Source: Frigididesulfovibrio sp031550695 (GTDB taxonomy: Bacteria > Desulfobacterota > Desulfovibrionia > Desulfovibrionales > Desulfovibrionaceae). Taken from it: a DNA stretch of 64,000 bases. The stretch lies in NCBI GenBank assembly GCA_031550695.1, contig JAVBOI010000002.1:1-64000 (forward strand), given 5' to 3'. Of the stretch, positions 1-8,773 are shown piece by piece. A program made the translations under genes and the position numbers. The number at the start of each line of letters is the position of its first letter. Positions within the stretch are counted from its first letter, which is position 1. The notes under the pieces are model-generated. The model did not search any database and was not told where the DNA came from. It saw only the letters and a list, made by a program, of their open reading frames with translations.

Positions 1-25
1 CGGCTCAAGGCAATGCCTTGAGCCG
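1..25. repeat. Perfect 12-bp palindrome at window edge
   Basis: CGGCTCAAGGCA and its exact reverse complement flank a single A. It lies 35 bases beyond the stop of the minus-strand CYTH gene, so it may be part of that gene's terminator. The sequence that would follow it on the minus strand is outside the window, so a T tract cannot be checked. Confidence 0.5.
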
Positions 26-59
26 CCGGGGACCTCGCCTTATTTATGGATGTGGTTTT

Positions 60-551
60 TCAGCCCGAGCGCTTTTGCCCTTCGCCCCAATCCCGGTAGG
101 GATTTTTCACCAGACTGGCGTTGTAGTAGCGCGGGTCGGCGGTAACCTCCTCGCCGATCCAGGCCGGTTTTTCAAAGGGCTGATCCTCGCTTTCCAGCTC
201 CAACTCGGCAAGCATCAGCCCTTCGTTGAGGCCGAAAAACTCGTCCACTTCCCAGATCAGCCCGCCGTGGGGAACGAAATAGCGGATTTTTTCGATCAGG
301 GGCTTTTCCGCCAGTTGTTCCAGCAGAATTTTCGCGTCTTCCAGCGGCAGCGGGTATTCGAACTCCAGATGGGAAGCACCGGCGCCGCCGCCCTTGATGG
401 TGAGAAACGCGCTTTCCCCGGCTATTCTGACCCGGACGGCGCGCTCCCTGTCGGCGCACAGGTACCCCTGGCAATACCGGCGCGAATCCGTGGCCAGACC
501 CCGCCAGACGTCGTTGGCCAGCAGAAACTTGCGCTCTATTTCCAGGCCCAC
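60..551 (-). CDS. CYTH-domain protein (triphosphate tunnel metalloenzyme)
   Basis: The 163-residue product begins with the family signature EIERKFL at residues 4-10. The rest alternates charged beta strands such as RAVRVRIAG, FLTIKG and HLEFEYPL, as expected for the eight-stranded tunnel of CYTH proteins. Family members bind a divalent metal and a triphosphate-containing substrate; bacterial single-domain forms are often inorganic triphosphatases. The length fits a single-domain member with no CHAD domain. The ferritin-like gene ends 7 bases upstream on the same strand, so the two are probably cotranscribed. The true substrate cannot be told from sequence. Confidence 0.88.
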   Translation of the reverse strand: MGLEIERKFLLANDVWRGLATDSRRYCQGYLCADRERAVRVRIAGESAFLTIKGGGAGASHLEFEYPLPLEDAKILLEQLAEKPLIEKIRYFVPHGGLIWEVDEFFGLNEGLMLAELELESEDQPFEKPAWIGEEVTADPRYYNASLVKNPYRDWGEGQKRSG

Positions 552-558
552 GGCCGCG

Positions 559-1020
559 CTACTTGAGGTGCCGGATTTTGGCCAGCATTTTCAGGTGACT
601 GCGCTCTTCGTTGGCGCAGGCCCGCACGTGCGCTTTTTCCGCCTCCGGCACCAGATCTTCCATCTCGATGAAAAAGATCAGGGTGTCTTTTTCACATTGC
701 ATGGCCGTGTGCAGGGGCATTTCCGCCATGCGCTGCTCCAGATCGGGCACGAACAGGGAATGGTGGTACAAAAGGGCGGTGAGGTAGTCCAGGTACTCCT
801 GGTCCGTGCTGTCCGCCGGCAGGCGAAGGCCGCCGATGCGCATGAGCATATCGAGAAAAATCTCTTCGTGGCGTTTTTCCTCTTCGGCCATGAAGGCGAA
901 AAACTCTTTGTCCTTGGGGCTTTCGACCTTTTCCTGCACGCGGGTGTAAAAGTCGTGTCCCCGGCGTTCGATTTCTATAGCCGCGGCAATGATGTCGGCC
1001 GCGTTGACAAAGCTGGCCAT
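559..1020 (-). CDS. Ferritin-like diiron protein (rubrerythrin-type domain)
   Basis: This 153-residue helical protein has two E-x-x-H diiron motifs, EEEKRHEEIF and ANEERSHLKML, plus extra glutamates in the first helix (AIEIERRGHDFY). That is the ferritin/rubrerythrin four-helix pattern. It lacks a C-terminal rubredoxin domain, so it is not a full rubrerythrin. Such proteins handle iron or peroxide in anaerobes. The start at MASFVN is chosen because GGAGG sits just upstream; an in-frame ATG seven codons earlier has no comparable site. Confidence 0.85.
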   Translation of the reverse strand: MASFVNAADIIAAAIEIERRGHDFYTRVQEKVESPKDKEFFAFMAEEEKRHEEIFLDMLMRIGGLRLPADSTDQEYLDYLTALLYHHSLFVPDLEQRMAEMPLHTAMQCEKDTLIFFIEMEDLVPEAEKAHVRACANEERSHLKMLAKIRHLK

Positions 1021-1144
1021 AGGCGCCTCCTGGTATACCACGGGGAAAGGCGGGCCGTTCCCGATGGCGCGGGGTCGGTCCGGGCGGCGGCCGGAGAAAC
1101 TTCCGCACGCCGCATCCCCATGGTGGGTTTATACGAGAAATTTA

Positions 1145-1612
1145 CTACAGGCTTTCGGCCAGCGCAAGCACGGCTTCAAATTCCTCTTTGCGTACGGGCT
1201 GCACGGACAATCTGGAACCCTTGCGCAGCAGTTCCATGCCGGCCAGTTCAGGCCGGCCGCGCAGCAGAGGCAGGGGCAGGGGTTCCCTGAAACGCCGCAC
1301 CAGCCGGACGTCCACCACGTACCAGCGCGGGGCCTCGGCCGGCGAGGCCGGATCGAAATGCTCGTTTTCCGGGTCCCACTGGGTCGGGTCAGGATAGGCC
1401 GCGCTCGCCACCTCCGCTATACCGGCAATGCCGGGATTGGTCACGGAATGGTAAAAAAGCACCGGGTCGCCCAGCCGCATTTGATCGCGCATGAAGTTGC
1501 GGGCCTGGTAATTGCGCACGCCGTCCCACATGCTGGTCCGGCCGGGGCTGGCGGCCAGGTCGTCTATGGAAAAACATCCGGGTTCGGTTTTCATAAGCCA
1601 GTAGCCGGGCAT
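1145..1612 (-). CDS. EVE-domain protein
   Basis: The product (155 residues) starts MPGYWLMKTEP and contains WDGVRNYQARNFMR and GDPVLFYHS, the conserved blocks of EVE proteins (thymocyte nuclear protein 1 type). The fold is PUA-like and is thought to bind modified bases in nucleic acid; the bacterial role is largely unknown. GGAGGGA lies just before the chosen ATG, while the longer reading frame upstream has no ribosome site. The ferritin-like gene lies 124 bases downstream on the same strand. Confidence 0.88.
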   Translation of the reverse strand: MPGYWLMKTEPGCFSIDDLAASPGRTSMWDGVRNYQARNFMRDQMRLGDPVLFYHSVTNPGIAGIAEVASAAYPDPTQWDPENEHFDPASPAEAPRWYVVDVRLVRRFREPLPLPLLRGRPELAGMELLRKGSRLSVQPVRKEEFEAVLALAESL

Positions 1613-1657
1613 GGCGGTCCCTCCTGCCGGAGATTTTAAAGAGTATCCACGGCTGCT

Positions 1658-1734
1658 CCCCAAAATGGGGTTTCCAAAGGGGGGCACCCCCTTCGGCCGC
1701 CGGAGGCAATACGACTCTTGGACAACTTCAAAAT
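1658..1734 (-). repeat. Family A structured repeat, copy A1
   Basis: Read on the minus strand it begins ATTTTGAAGTTG, continues with CGTATTGCCTCCGGCGGC, and ends in a CCCCCTTTGGAAACCCC hairpin arm. This copy lacks the CACAGGCTCTGTG module found in others. It lies 128 bases past the gdhA stop, in the sense direction of gdhA. Confidence 0.75.
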
Positions 1735-1861
1735 ATAGTTATCCCGGAAAAAATTCTGCCCTCCGTCGGCGTCGGAAAACCGCGTATCCGGTCCGGCCTT
1801 AGCCTTTCCGAACGGCTTTCGTCCCTGGCGGAGGGCAACGGGCTTCTATACTAACTACGAA

Positions 1862-3214
1862 CTAGTAAACGCCCAGGCTGATCATCGTGTCGGCCACCTT
1901 GCGGAAACCGGCGATGTTGGCCCCCAGCACAAGGTTGCCGGGTTGCTTGAAGTCTTTGGCTGTTTCGCTGGCATTGGTGAAAATGCCTTTCATGATGGTC
2001 TTGAGCTTGGCGTCCACGTCGGCAAAGCTCCACTGCTGCATGCTGGCGTTCTGGGACATTTCAAGCTGGCTGGTGGAAACGCCGCCCGCGTTGCTGGCCT
2101 TGCCCGGCCCAAAGGACACTTTCGCTTCCAGGAACACCTTTGTGGCTTCCAGGGTGGAGGGCATGTTGGCCCCTTCGGAAACGCAGACGCAGCCGTTTTT
2201 CACCAGTTCCCTGGCGTCGGCCTCGTTGAGTTCGTTCTGGGTGGCGCTGGGGAAAGCGGCCTGGCAGGGAACGGACCAGACGGCGTTTCTGCCTTTGGGA
2301 TACGTTTCCACCGGCAGGTACTTGGCGTCCGGGCACAGTTCCTTGTAGCGAGCCAGAGAGGCGCGCTCCACATCCTTCACCTGCTTGAGAACGGCCAGAT
2401 CAATGCCCGCCTCGTGGTGGATCATGCCGCGCGAATCGGAAACGGTCACGGGCTTGGCCCCGATCTGCTGCAGTTTTTCCACGGTGTAAATGGCCACGTT
2501 GCCGGCCCCGGACACGGCGCAGGTTTTGCCCACCAGGGAATCGCCCCTGGCTTCCATCATGCTTTCGGCAAAATACACGGAGCCGTAGCCCGTGGCTTCG
2601 GTGCGCGCCAGCGACCCGCCGTAGTTCAGGCCCTTGCCGGTGAGCGTGCCGTCATGGGAGCAGGTCAGGCGCTTATACTGGCCGTACATGTACCCGATCT
2701 CGCGCGCGCCCACGCCAATGTCGCCGGCCGGCACGTCAATGGTCGGGCCTACGTGGCGGGCGAGTTCCGTCATGAAGGCCTGGCAGAAACGCATGATTTC
2801 GTTGTCCGACTTGCCTTTGGGATCAAAGTTCGATCCGCCCTTGCCACCGCCGATAGCCAGGCCGGTAAGGGAGTTCTTGAAGATCTGCTCGAATCCCAAA
2901 AACTTGATGATGCCCGCGTTAACGCTGGGGTGAAAACGGATACCGCCCTTGTAGGGGCCGATGGCCGCGTTGTACTGAATGCGGTAGGCCTTGTTGACCT
3001 GTACTTCGCCCTTGTCATCAACCCAGGCCACCCGGAAAAATACCTGCCGGTCGGGCTCGACAAGCCGCTCCACAATCTTGTGTTTCAGGTATTTCGGTTC
3101 CTTGTCGAGAATCGGGCGCAGGGTATGCAACACTTCGGTCACAGCCTGATAAAACTCGGGCTGCGCCGGACTGCTTCGTTTAAGTTCGTCAATAATCTTT
3201 TGAGCGTAAGGCAT
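1862..3214 (-). CDS. gdhA: NADP-type glutamate dehydrogenase
   Basis: The 450-residue product makes glutamate from 2-oxoglutarate and ammonium in the cytoplasm. It aligns by eye along its length with E. coli GdhA: RLVEPDRQVFFRV, YKGGIRFHPSVN, the substrate-binding GGGKGGSNFDPKGKS containing the catalytic-region lysine, DVPAGDIGVG, and GAGNVAIYTVEKLQQ of the nucleotide-binding fold. The start at MPYAQK follows a GGGAGGA site; an upstream in-frame ATG would add 16 residues unlike the family. It stands alone, with a 396-bp divergent intergenic region before it. Confidence 0.97.
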   Translation of the reverse strand: MPYAQKIIDELKRSSPAQPEFYQAVTEVLHTLRPILDKEPKYLKHKIVERLVEPDRQVFFRVAWVDDKGEVQVNKAYRIQYNAAIGPYKGGIRFHPSVNAGIIKFLGFEQIFKNSLTGLAIGGGKGGSNFDPKGKSDNEIMRFCQAFMTELARHVGPTIDVPAGDIGVGAREIGYMYGQYKRLTCSHDGTLTGKGLNYGGSLARTEATGYGSVYFAESMMEARGDSLVGKTCAVSGAGNVAIYTVEKLQQIGAKPVTVSDSRGMIHHEAGIDLAVLKQVKDVERASLARYKELCPDAKYLPVETYPKGRNAVWSVPCQAAFPSATQNELNEADARELVKNGCVCVSEGANMPSTLEATKVFLEAKVSFGPGKASNAGGVSTSQLEMSQNASMQQWSFADVDAKLKTIMKGIFTNASETAKDFKQPGNLVLGANIAGFRKVADTMISLGVY

Positions 3215-3610
3215 GGATCCTCCCATGGCTGAAAACGACAACCCCACAATGGGGCAATACATGCGCGCGCAAGACGCGCAACGAGAGCCGGTGTCCGTCG
3301 CTCACGCACGCAAGTCTCCCGCCGCGTTTATCGCGACGGGAAAGTGGGCTGATTGCCGCTCAGCCTGAACAAAAGGATTTCGACGACGCCGGGAAACCCC
3401 CGCGGCGCCAAAAAAACCAAGCGGCAGAAGCGCTTCTACCGGCATCCGCCGCGTCAAGACATACGCCTATTTTTTTTTTCGCGCAATTGCTCAAATCGGT
3501 GTTTCGGATAATTTCTCTTTCATAAAGAATTGCGCAACCATTCAAATAACTGGTATAGTGCGGACGTTTCCCCTGACATTCAGAACCGCCACCCCGCAAC
3601 GGAACCCGCC
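3215..3610. other. Divergent intergenic region between gdhA and ABC permease
   Basis: No convincing gene is present. The part next to the permease is AT-rich and holds an 8-bp inverted repeat, GCGCAATT at 3481-3488 and AATTGCGC at 3528-3535, 39 bases apart. The right arm overlaps the -35 box of the permease promoter, so a repressor or activator could bind there. The gdhA promoter was not identified. Confidence 0.5.
3530..3559 (+). promoter_or_regulatory. Sigma-70-type promoter for the ABC permease
   Basis: TTGCGC (3530-3535) and TATAGT (3554-3559) are 18 bases apart and about 50 bases upstream of the permease start. The -35 box overlaps the right arm of the inverted repeat described for this intergenic region. 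Confidence 0.55.
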
Positions 3611-4414
3611 ATGCGACGCTGGATAACCGACGCCCTGCTCTGCGTCCTTGCCCTTTGCCTGATTGTCTACGCCACCGCGCGCGGAGCCGCGCAAAGCGGC
3701 TACGACTGGCAATGGGACCGGGTGGCCCCGTATTTTCTGACCCTCACGGACACGGGGATCAACTTTGGCCCTCTGCTCGGCTCCGGCCTGCTCTGCACCT
3801 TGCGCATCAGCATCCAGGGGCTGGCCCTGGCCCTGGCGGTCGGGCTTGCGGCGGCATTGCTCCGGCTGGCCGGCGGCTCTTTCAGCCGGGCCGTATCCCT
3901 GGCCTATGTGCAAGGTTTCCGCAACACCCCGCTCATGGTGCAGTTGCTGGCCCTGTACGCCCTGATGCCGGTGCAGTGGGGCATTTCGGCTGAAGGCGTG
4001 GCCGTGATCGCCTTAGGCTTGTTCGAGGGCGCCTACATGGCGGAAATTTTCCGGGCCGGCATCCAGGCCGTGCCCAAAGGGCAGTGGGAAGCGGCCCTGA
4101 GTCTCGGGCTCGCTCCCGGCATGGTCTGGCGGCACGTGGCCCTGCCCCAGGCCCTGCGCCAGTCCCTGCCGCCCCTGGTAAGCCAGGGCGTCAGCCTGAT
4201 CAAGGACAGTTCCCTGGCCAGCGTCATCGCCGTCAGCGAGCTGGCCCAGCAGAGCGGGCTGGTGGTGAGCGATACCTTTCTGGCCTTCGAAGTCTGGCTG
4301 CCCGTGGCCGGCATCTACCTGGTCCTGGCCCTGCTGCTTTCCGCTCTGGCCGCCTGCCTGGAAAGCCGCCTGTCGCGCGGCCTCGCCCCGGCAATCCGCG
4401 CCGGGCAGTTTTGA
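3611..4414 (+). CDS. Polar amino-acid ABC transporter permease
   Basis: The 267-residue inner-membrane protein belongs to the HisM/GlnP permease family. It has about five hydrophobic segments and a clear EAA loop (EAALSLGLAPGMVWRHVALPQ) that docks the ATPase, followed by IKDSSLASVIAVSEL. The start MRRWITD is preceded by GGAACCC; the longer frame begins inside the promoter. The probable partner binding protein is 228 bases downstream, separated by repeat B1. No ATP-binding subunit lies nearby, so it must be encoded elsewhere. Substrate is unknown beyond the amino-acid class. Confidence 0.9.
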   Translation: MRRWITDALLCVLALCLIVYATARGAAQSGYDWQWDRVAPYFLTLTDTGINFGPLLGSGLLCTLRISIQGLALALAVGLAAALLRLAGGSFSRAVSLAYVQGFRNTPLMVQLLALYALMPVQWGISAEGVAVIALGLFEGAYMAEIFRAGIQAVPKGQWEAALSLGLAPGMVWRHVALPQALRQSLPPLVSQGVSLIKDSSLASVIAVSELAQQSGLVVSDTFLAFEVWLPVAGIYLVLALLLSALAACLESRLSRGLAPAIRAGQF

Positions 4415-4415
4415 A

Positions 4416-4538
4416 GAGCTGGGGGAAGGGAGCTTTTGTAAAAGCCCGCTCGATCCGAGCGAAGCGAGGACGAGCCACTACGAAGAAAGTTTCCCCTTCC
4501 CCCAGCCCCCCCCATCCCTATCCCTCAAAACTTTTTAG
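4416..4538 (+). repeat. Family B structured repeat, copy B1
   Basis: The element starts two bases after the permease stop codon. Outer arms CTGGGGGAAGGG (4419-4430) and CCCTTCCCCCAG (4494-4505) are perfect inverses. The interior holds GCTCGATCCGAGC, and the element ends with CAAAACTTTTTAG. Close copies are at 29845-29969 and, inverted, 59546-59672. Confidence 0.85.
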
Positions 4539-4642
4539 TTGAGGGCCAAAGGAAACAAACGAGGGCGAATGTTTCGCCGCAGTCATAAGGTTTTTAGGTG
4601 GAAAAATTTTTTCAACGCACTATAGCAATGATAGGAGGATTT

Positions 4643-5452
4643 ATGCGCGCTTTTACCCGGATTATCGGCCTTGCTCTTATCCTTTCTCTGAGTCTGCCCG
4701 CGTGGGCTGTTGCCGCTGATGACGCCGGTATGATGGCCTCGGTGAAAAAGCGCGGCGTCATGCGCGTGGGCTTTTCCACCTTTGTGCCTTGGGCCATGCA
4801 GGACAAGGACGGCAAGTTCGTCGGCTTTGAAATCGACGTTGCCAGCCGCCTGGCCAAAGATCTTGGCGTCAAGGTGGAATTCATCCCCACCAAATGGGCG
4901 GGCATTATTCCGGCCCTGCTCACCGGCCAGTTCGACATCATCATCGCCGGCATGAGCATCACCCCGGAACGCGCGGAAAAAGTGGATTTCTCCATACCCT
5001 ACGATTACGCGGGCATGGATATTGTGGCCAACAAGCAAAAGGCCGCCGGCTTTTCCAGCCTGGACGACTTCAACAAGCCCGAGGTGGTTCTGTCCGCCCG
5101 CACCGGCGGTTCGGCCAAGGCCGCCATCGAGGCCCATATGCCCAAAGCCACGGTGCGCTATTTTGACGAGGAAGCGCAAGCCCTGCAGGAAGCGCTGACC
5201 GGCCGGGCGCATGCGTTCATCTCCAGCGCTCCCCTGCCCGCTTTTCAGGCGGCCAAACACCCGGATATCCTGTTCCGTCCCCTGCCCGAAACCTTCACCA
5301 AGGAACCCATTGGCTTTGCCCTGCGCAAAGGCGACGCCGCCAGCCTGAAGGAACTGAACGCCTGGATCGAAAAGGCCCGCCGGGACGGCTGGCTCAAGGA
5401 ACGCAGGCAGTACTGGTTTGAAACCACTGACTGGGAGCCTCTGCTGAAATAG
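4643..5452 (+). CDS. Periplasmic amino-acid-binding protein of an ABC transporter
   Basis: This 269-residue protein has a Sec signal peptide (hydrophobic residues 8-18, probable cleavage near AWAVAA). A bacterial solute-binding protein family 3 domain follows: VLRVGF-like VMRVGFSTFVPWA, GFEIDVASRLAKDLGV, GQFDIIIAGMSITPERAEKVDFSIPY and a C-terminal DGWLKERRQYW. It should bind a polar amino acid and deliver it to the upstream permease. AGGAGG stands 6 bases before the chosen ATG. No lipobox cysteine is present, so the protein is soluble in the periplasm. Confidence 0.92.
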   Translation: MRAFTRIIGLALILSLSLPAWAVAADDAGMMASVKKRGVMRVGFSTFVPWAMQDKDGKFVGFEIDVASRLAKDLGVKVEFIPTKWAGIIPALLTGQFDIIIAGMSITPERAEKVDFSIPYDYAGMDIVANKQKAAGFSSLDDFNKPEVVLSARTGGSAKAAIEAHMPKATVRYFDEEAQALQEALTGRAHAFISSAPLPAFQAAKHPDILFRPLPETFTKEPIGFALRKGDAASLKELNAWIEKARRDGWLKERRQYWFETTDWEPLLK

Positions 5453-5620
5453 ACGGCGGCGACCGCCCACCTTCCGGATACACGCTTGGCAGCCGTGACG
5501 TGCGGAGTTTTTTTCGGCCCGCTCTTTACTATTGACGAGGCTTTGACTAAACTGAAAGACTTGACGCTCTCAAGAGCGACGCCCCTTTTTGAAAACTAAC
5601 GGCTCAGGCCGGAGGATGCT

Positions 5621-7795
5621 TTGAATCAACGCAACGTATTCGTTTGGGCTCTCGTGGGACTGTTCATGCTGGTGGTGTTCAATATGCTCTACCAACAGCC
5701 TGTCCGTTCCAACGACTACACCTATTCGGAATTTCTGAATAAAGTGGATCAGCAACAAATCTCCGAAGTGCTGATCCAGGGCAAGAAGCTTTCCGGCAAG
5801 CTTGCGGACGGCTCCGCGTTCACAAGCTACGCCCCGGACGACCCCAAGCTGGTGGAAACCCTGCTGAAGCACGGCCTCGCGGTCAAGGCCGGCGCGCCGG
5901 ACGACTCGCCCTGGTACGTGATCTTTCTGACTTCATGGGCGCCCATGATCCTGCTGATCCTGTTCTGGGTCTTTTTCATGCGCCAGATGCAGGGGGGCGG
6001 GGGCAAGACCATGTCTTTCGGCCGTTCGCGCGCCCGCATGATTTCCCAGGAGTCGGCCCGCGTCACCTTTGACAACGTGGCCGGGGTGGACGAGGCCAAG
6101 GAAGAGCTTTCCGAGGTGGTCGATTTTCTGTCCAATCCCAAAAAATTCACCCGCCTTGGCGGCCGTATCCCCAAGGGGGTGCTGCTCATCGGCCCTCCGG
6201 GCACGGGCAAGACCCTGCTGGCCAAAGCCGTGGCCGGCGAGGCCGGCGTGCCGTTCTTTTCCATTTCCGGCTCGGATTTCGTGGAAATGTTCGTGGGCGT
6301 GGGCGCCTCGCGCGTGCGTGACCTTTTTGCCCAGGGCAAGAAAAACGCCCCCTGCCTTATCTTTATTGATGAAATTGACGCCGTGGGCCGCCAGCGCGGC
6401 GCCGGCCTGGGCGGCGGGCACGACGAACGCGAACAGACCCTGAACCAGCTGCTGGTGGAAATGGACGGCTTTGAAGCCAACGAGGGCGTTATCCTGATCG
6501 CGGCCACCAACCGGCCCGACGTGCTCGATCCGGCCCTGCAGCGTCCCGGCCGTTTTGACCGCCAGGTGGTGGTGCCTCTGCCCGACATCCGCGGCCGCCG
6601 GCAGATCCTCGAGGTGCACACCAAACGCACCCCCCTGTCCGACGACGTGGACCTGGATGTGCTGGCCAAGGGTTCTCCCGGCTTTTCCGGCGCGGATCTG
6701 GAAAACCTTGTGAACGAGGCCGCCCTGATGGCGGCCAAGGACAACAAGGACTCCCTGGCCATGCTGGATTTCGAGAACGCCAAGGACAAGCTGCGCATGG
6801 GCAAGGAACGCCGCACCATGGTGCAGACGCCCGAAGACCTGCGCAACACCGCCTACCACGAAGCCGGCCACGCCCTTCTGAACCTGCTTCTGCCGGAAAC
6901 CGACACCCTGCACAAAGTCACCATCATTCCGCGCGGCCGGGCCCTTGGCGTGACCATGTTCCTGCCCGAGGAAGACAAAAACACCATGAGCAGGGTGGAG
7001 CTTGAAAGCGCGATCACGGTGGCCTTCGGCGGCCGGGCCGCGGAACTGATCATCTACAACCAGTACACCACCGGGGCGGCCAACGACATCAAGCAGGCCA
7101 CCAACATGGCCCGGTCCATGGTCTGCAAGTGGGGCATGAGCGAGCTTATCGGCCCCATGGCCGTGGGCGAACAGAGCCACGAGGTCTTTATCGGCCGCGA
7201 GTGGGTCGCCAACCGCGAGCACAGCGAGGAAACCGCCCGCATGGTGGATGCCGAGGTCAAGCGCATCATTGACGAGTCCATGGCCACGGCCGACCGGCTT
7301 TTGCGCGAGAATGTCGACAGCCTGCACCGGGTGGCCGAAGCCCTGCTTGAGCGCGAAACCCTGAGCGGTGACGAAGTCAAGCGCCTGATGCGCGGCGAGG
7401 AACTGCCGCCGCTGGATCTGAAGACGAACCCGCGCAAGCTCACCACCCGGCCGTCTACCCGCAAAAAGGGCGGCAAGAAGGAAAGCGGGCGGGACAAGAG
7501 CGCCCCGGACAACGACTCCAAGGCAAGCGGGCACTCCGCGGGCAGCGGCGAGGATGCGAAAGGAACGGACACGCCGCCCGCCGGCGAACCAGGTCCGGAC
7601 AGCGACGGCGATACCCGGAAACAAGGCGCTGTCCAAACTGATGAAGCGGGCCTCTACAAACGGCGTTCGCCTCTGGGCGCGGCCCTGACCCGGCCCCGGA
7701 CAGAGGGCGGAGACACAGCGGAGGAAAAGACCGGGGAAACCGGCGACTCCGACACGCCGGCCCCGGCTCCGGGCAAAGACGACAAGGAATCCTGA
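5621..7795 (+). CDS. ftsH: ATP-dependent zinc metalloprotease FtsH
   Basis: This 724-residue membrane-bound AAA+ protease degrades misfolded membrane proteins and selected regulators. Transmembrane segments lie at about residues 6-22 and 104-121. Walker A GPPGTGKT is at 191-198, Walker B LIFIDEID near 247-253, the second region of homology includes TNRPDVLDPALQRPGRFD, and the zinc site HEAGH is at 413-417. The start is TTG, supported by GGAGG five bases upstream. The C-terminal tail from about residue 602 is a long charged low-complexity region, so the protein is longer than the usual 610-650. folP overlaps its stop. Confidence 0.97.
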   Translation: MNQRNVFVWALVGLFMLVVFNMLYQQPVRSNDYTYSEFLNKVDQQQISEVLIQGKKLSGKLADGSAFTSYAPDDPKLVETLLKHGLAVKAGAPDDSPWYVIFLTSWAPMILLILFWVFFMRQMQGGGGKTMSFGRSRARMISQESARVTFDNVAGVDEAKEELSEVVDFLSNPKKFTRLGGRIPKGVLLIGPPGTGKTLLAKAVAGEAGVPFFSISGSDFVEMFVGVGASRVRDLFAQGKKNAPCLIFIDEIDAVGRQRGAGLGGGHDEREQTLNQLLVEMDGFEANEGVILIAATNRPDVLDPALQRPGRFDRQVVVPLPDIRGRRQILEVHTKRTPLSDDVDLDVLAKGSPGFSGADLENLVNEAALMAAKDNKDSLAMLDFENAKDKLRMGKERRTMVQTPEDLRNTAYHEAGHALLNLLLPETDTLHKVTIIPRGRALGVTMFLPEEDKNTMSRVELESAITVAFGGRAAELIIYNQYTTGAANDIKQATNMARSMVCKWGMSELIGPMAVGEQSHEVFIGREWVANREHSEETARMVDAEVKRIIDESMATADRLLRENVDSLHRVAEALLERETLSGDEVKRLMRGEELPPLDLKTNPRKLTTRPSTRKKGGKKESGRDKSAPDNDSKASGHSAGSGEDAKGTDTPPAGEPGPDSDGDTRKQGAVQTDEAGLYKRRSPLGAALTRPRTEGGDTAEEKTGETGDSDTPAPAPGKDDKES

Positions 7796-8751
7796 TGGAT
7801 CAGTCCGGCATCTCTCCGGTCAGCTGGCGAATAACAGGGGGCAGGCGCGTCAGGCCTGCCCCCTTTCTTGTCGCCGGGATCGTCAACATCACGCCCGACT
7901 CTTTTTCCGACGGCGGCGCATGGTTTTCGCCCGAGGCCGCCCTGGAACGGGTACGCCGGGTGGCGGGCGAAGGGGCGGCCATTGTGGATCTGGGCGCGGA
8001 GTCGACCCGGCCCGGAGCGAACGATATCGGGCAGGACGAGGAATGGCGACGGCTGAAACCGGTTCTTGAAGGAACCTTACGCTTGCGCGCCGCCCTTGCC
8101 TTGGCGGAAGGCCGTCCCAAAGAGGAAAGCCCTTTGTTCGCCGTTTCCATTGATACTTTCCGGGCCAAAACAGCCACCCTGGCCCTTGCCCTCGGGCGCG
8201 ACAATCCGGAGGCCGGGGCCGACATCATCAACGATGTGTCCGGCGGCGCGTTCGACCCGGTCATGGCCGAGGTGCTGGCCGAATTCAGGCCGGGCTATGT
8301 GCTCGGGCACAGCCCGGACCGTCCCGCAGTCATGCAGCGCTGCCCGCGCTACACGGATGTGGTCGATGAGTTGCTGCAATGGTTCGACTCGCGCATGGCG
8401 GCCCTGATTAAAGCCGGTCTGCCCGAGGAATGCATCTGCCTTGATCCCTGTATCGGCTTTGGCAAAACCCTGGAACACAACCTGGCTATCTGCGCCGCCG
8501 CGCCCAGATTCGCCCGCCTCGGACGCCCCCTCTGGTTCGGCGTTTCCCGCAAGAGCTTTCTCACCTCTCTTTTAGAAGAGGCAGAGTATAGTCCAAGCCA
8601 TGGTCAAACCCGTCCGGACATGCGCGAGCGAGACATAGCCACCCAGGCGGCCGTGGCTCTTCTGGCCCGTTCAGGCGTGGCTGTCCATCGCGTTCACCAG
8701 GTGGCTGACACCGCGGCTACGCTTGCTGTTGTGCGGGGTATGGGGAAGTAA
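7795..8751 (+). CDS. folP: Dihydropteroate synthase
   Basis: The enzyme joins p-aminobenzoate to dihydropterin pyrophosphate in folate synthesis. The 318-residue sequence carries the family blocks NITPDSFSDGG, DLGAESTRPGA, SIDTFRAKTA, INDVSGG, LDPCIGFGKT and SRKSFL. Its ATG shares bases with the ftsH stop (TGATG), so translation is probably coupled. ftsH next to folP is a widespread bacterial arrangement. It is somewhat longer than typical FolP because of an extended loop near residues 85-110. Confidence 0.96.
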   Translation: MDQSGISPVSWRITGGRRVRPAPFLVAGIVNITPDSFSDGGAWFSPEAALERVRRVAGEGAAIVDLGAESTRPGANDIGQDEEWRRLKPVLEGTLRLRAALALAEGRPKEESPLFAVSIDTFRAKTATLALALGRDNPEAGADIINDVSGGAFDPVMAEVLAEFRPGYVLGHSPDRPAVMQRCPRYTDVVDELLQWFDSRMAALIKAGLPEECICLDPCIGFGKTLEHNLAICAAAPRFARLGRPLWFGVSRKSFLTSLLEEAEYSPSHGQTRPDMRERDIATQAAVALLARSGVAVHRVHQVADTAATLAVVRGMGK

Positions 8752-8773
8752 GAACGGCGCGGCCGCTTGCGAA

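Noticed and set aside
3360..3599. 79-codon minus-strand open frame in the gdhA upstream region
   Set aside because: It overlaps the permease promoter, starts inside it and has no recognisable protein features.
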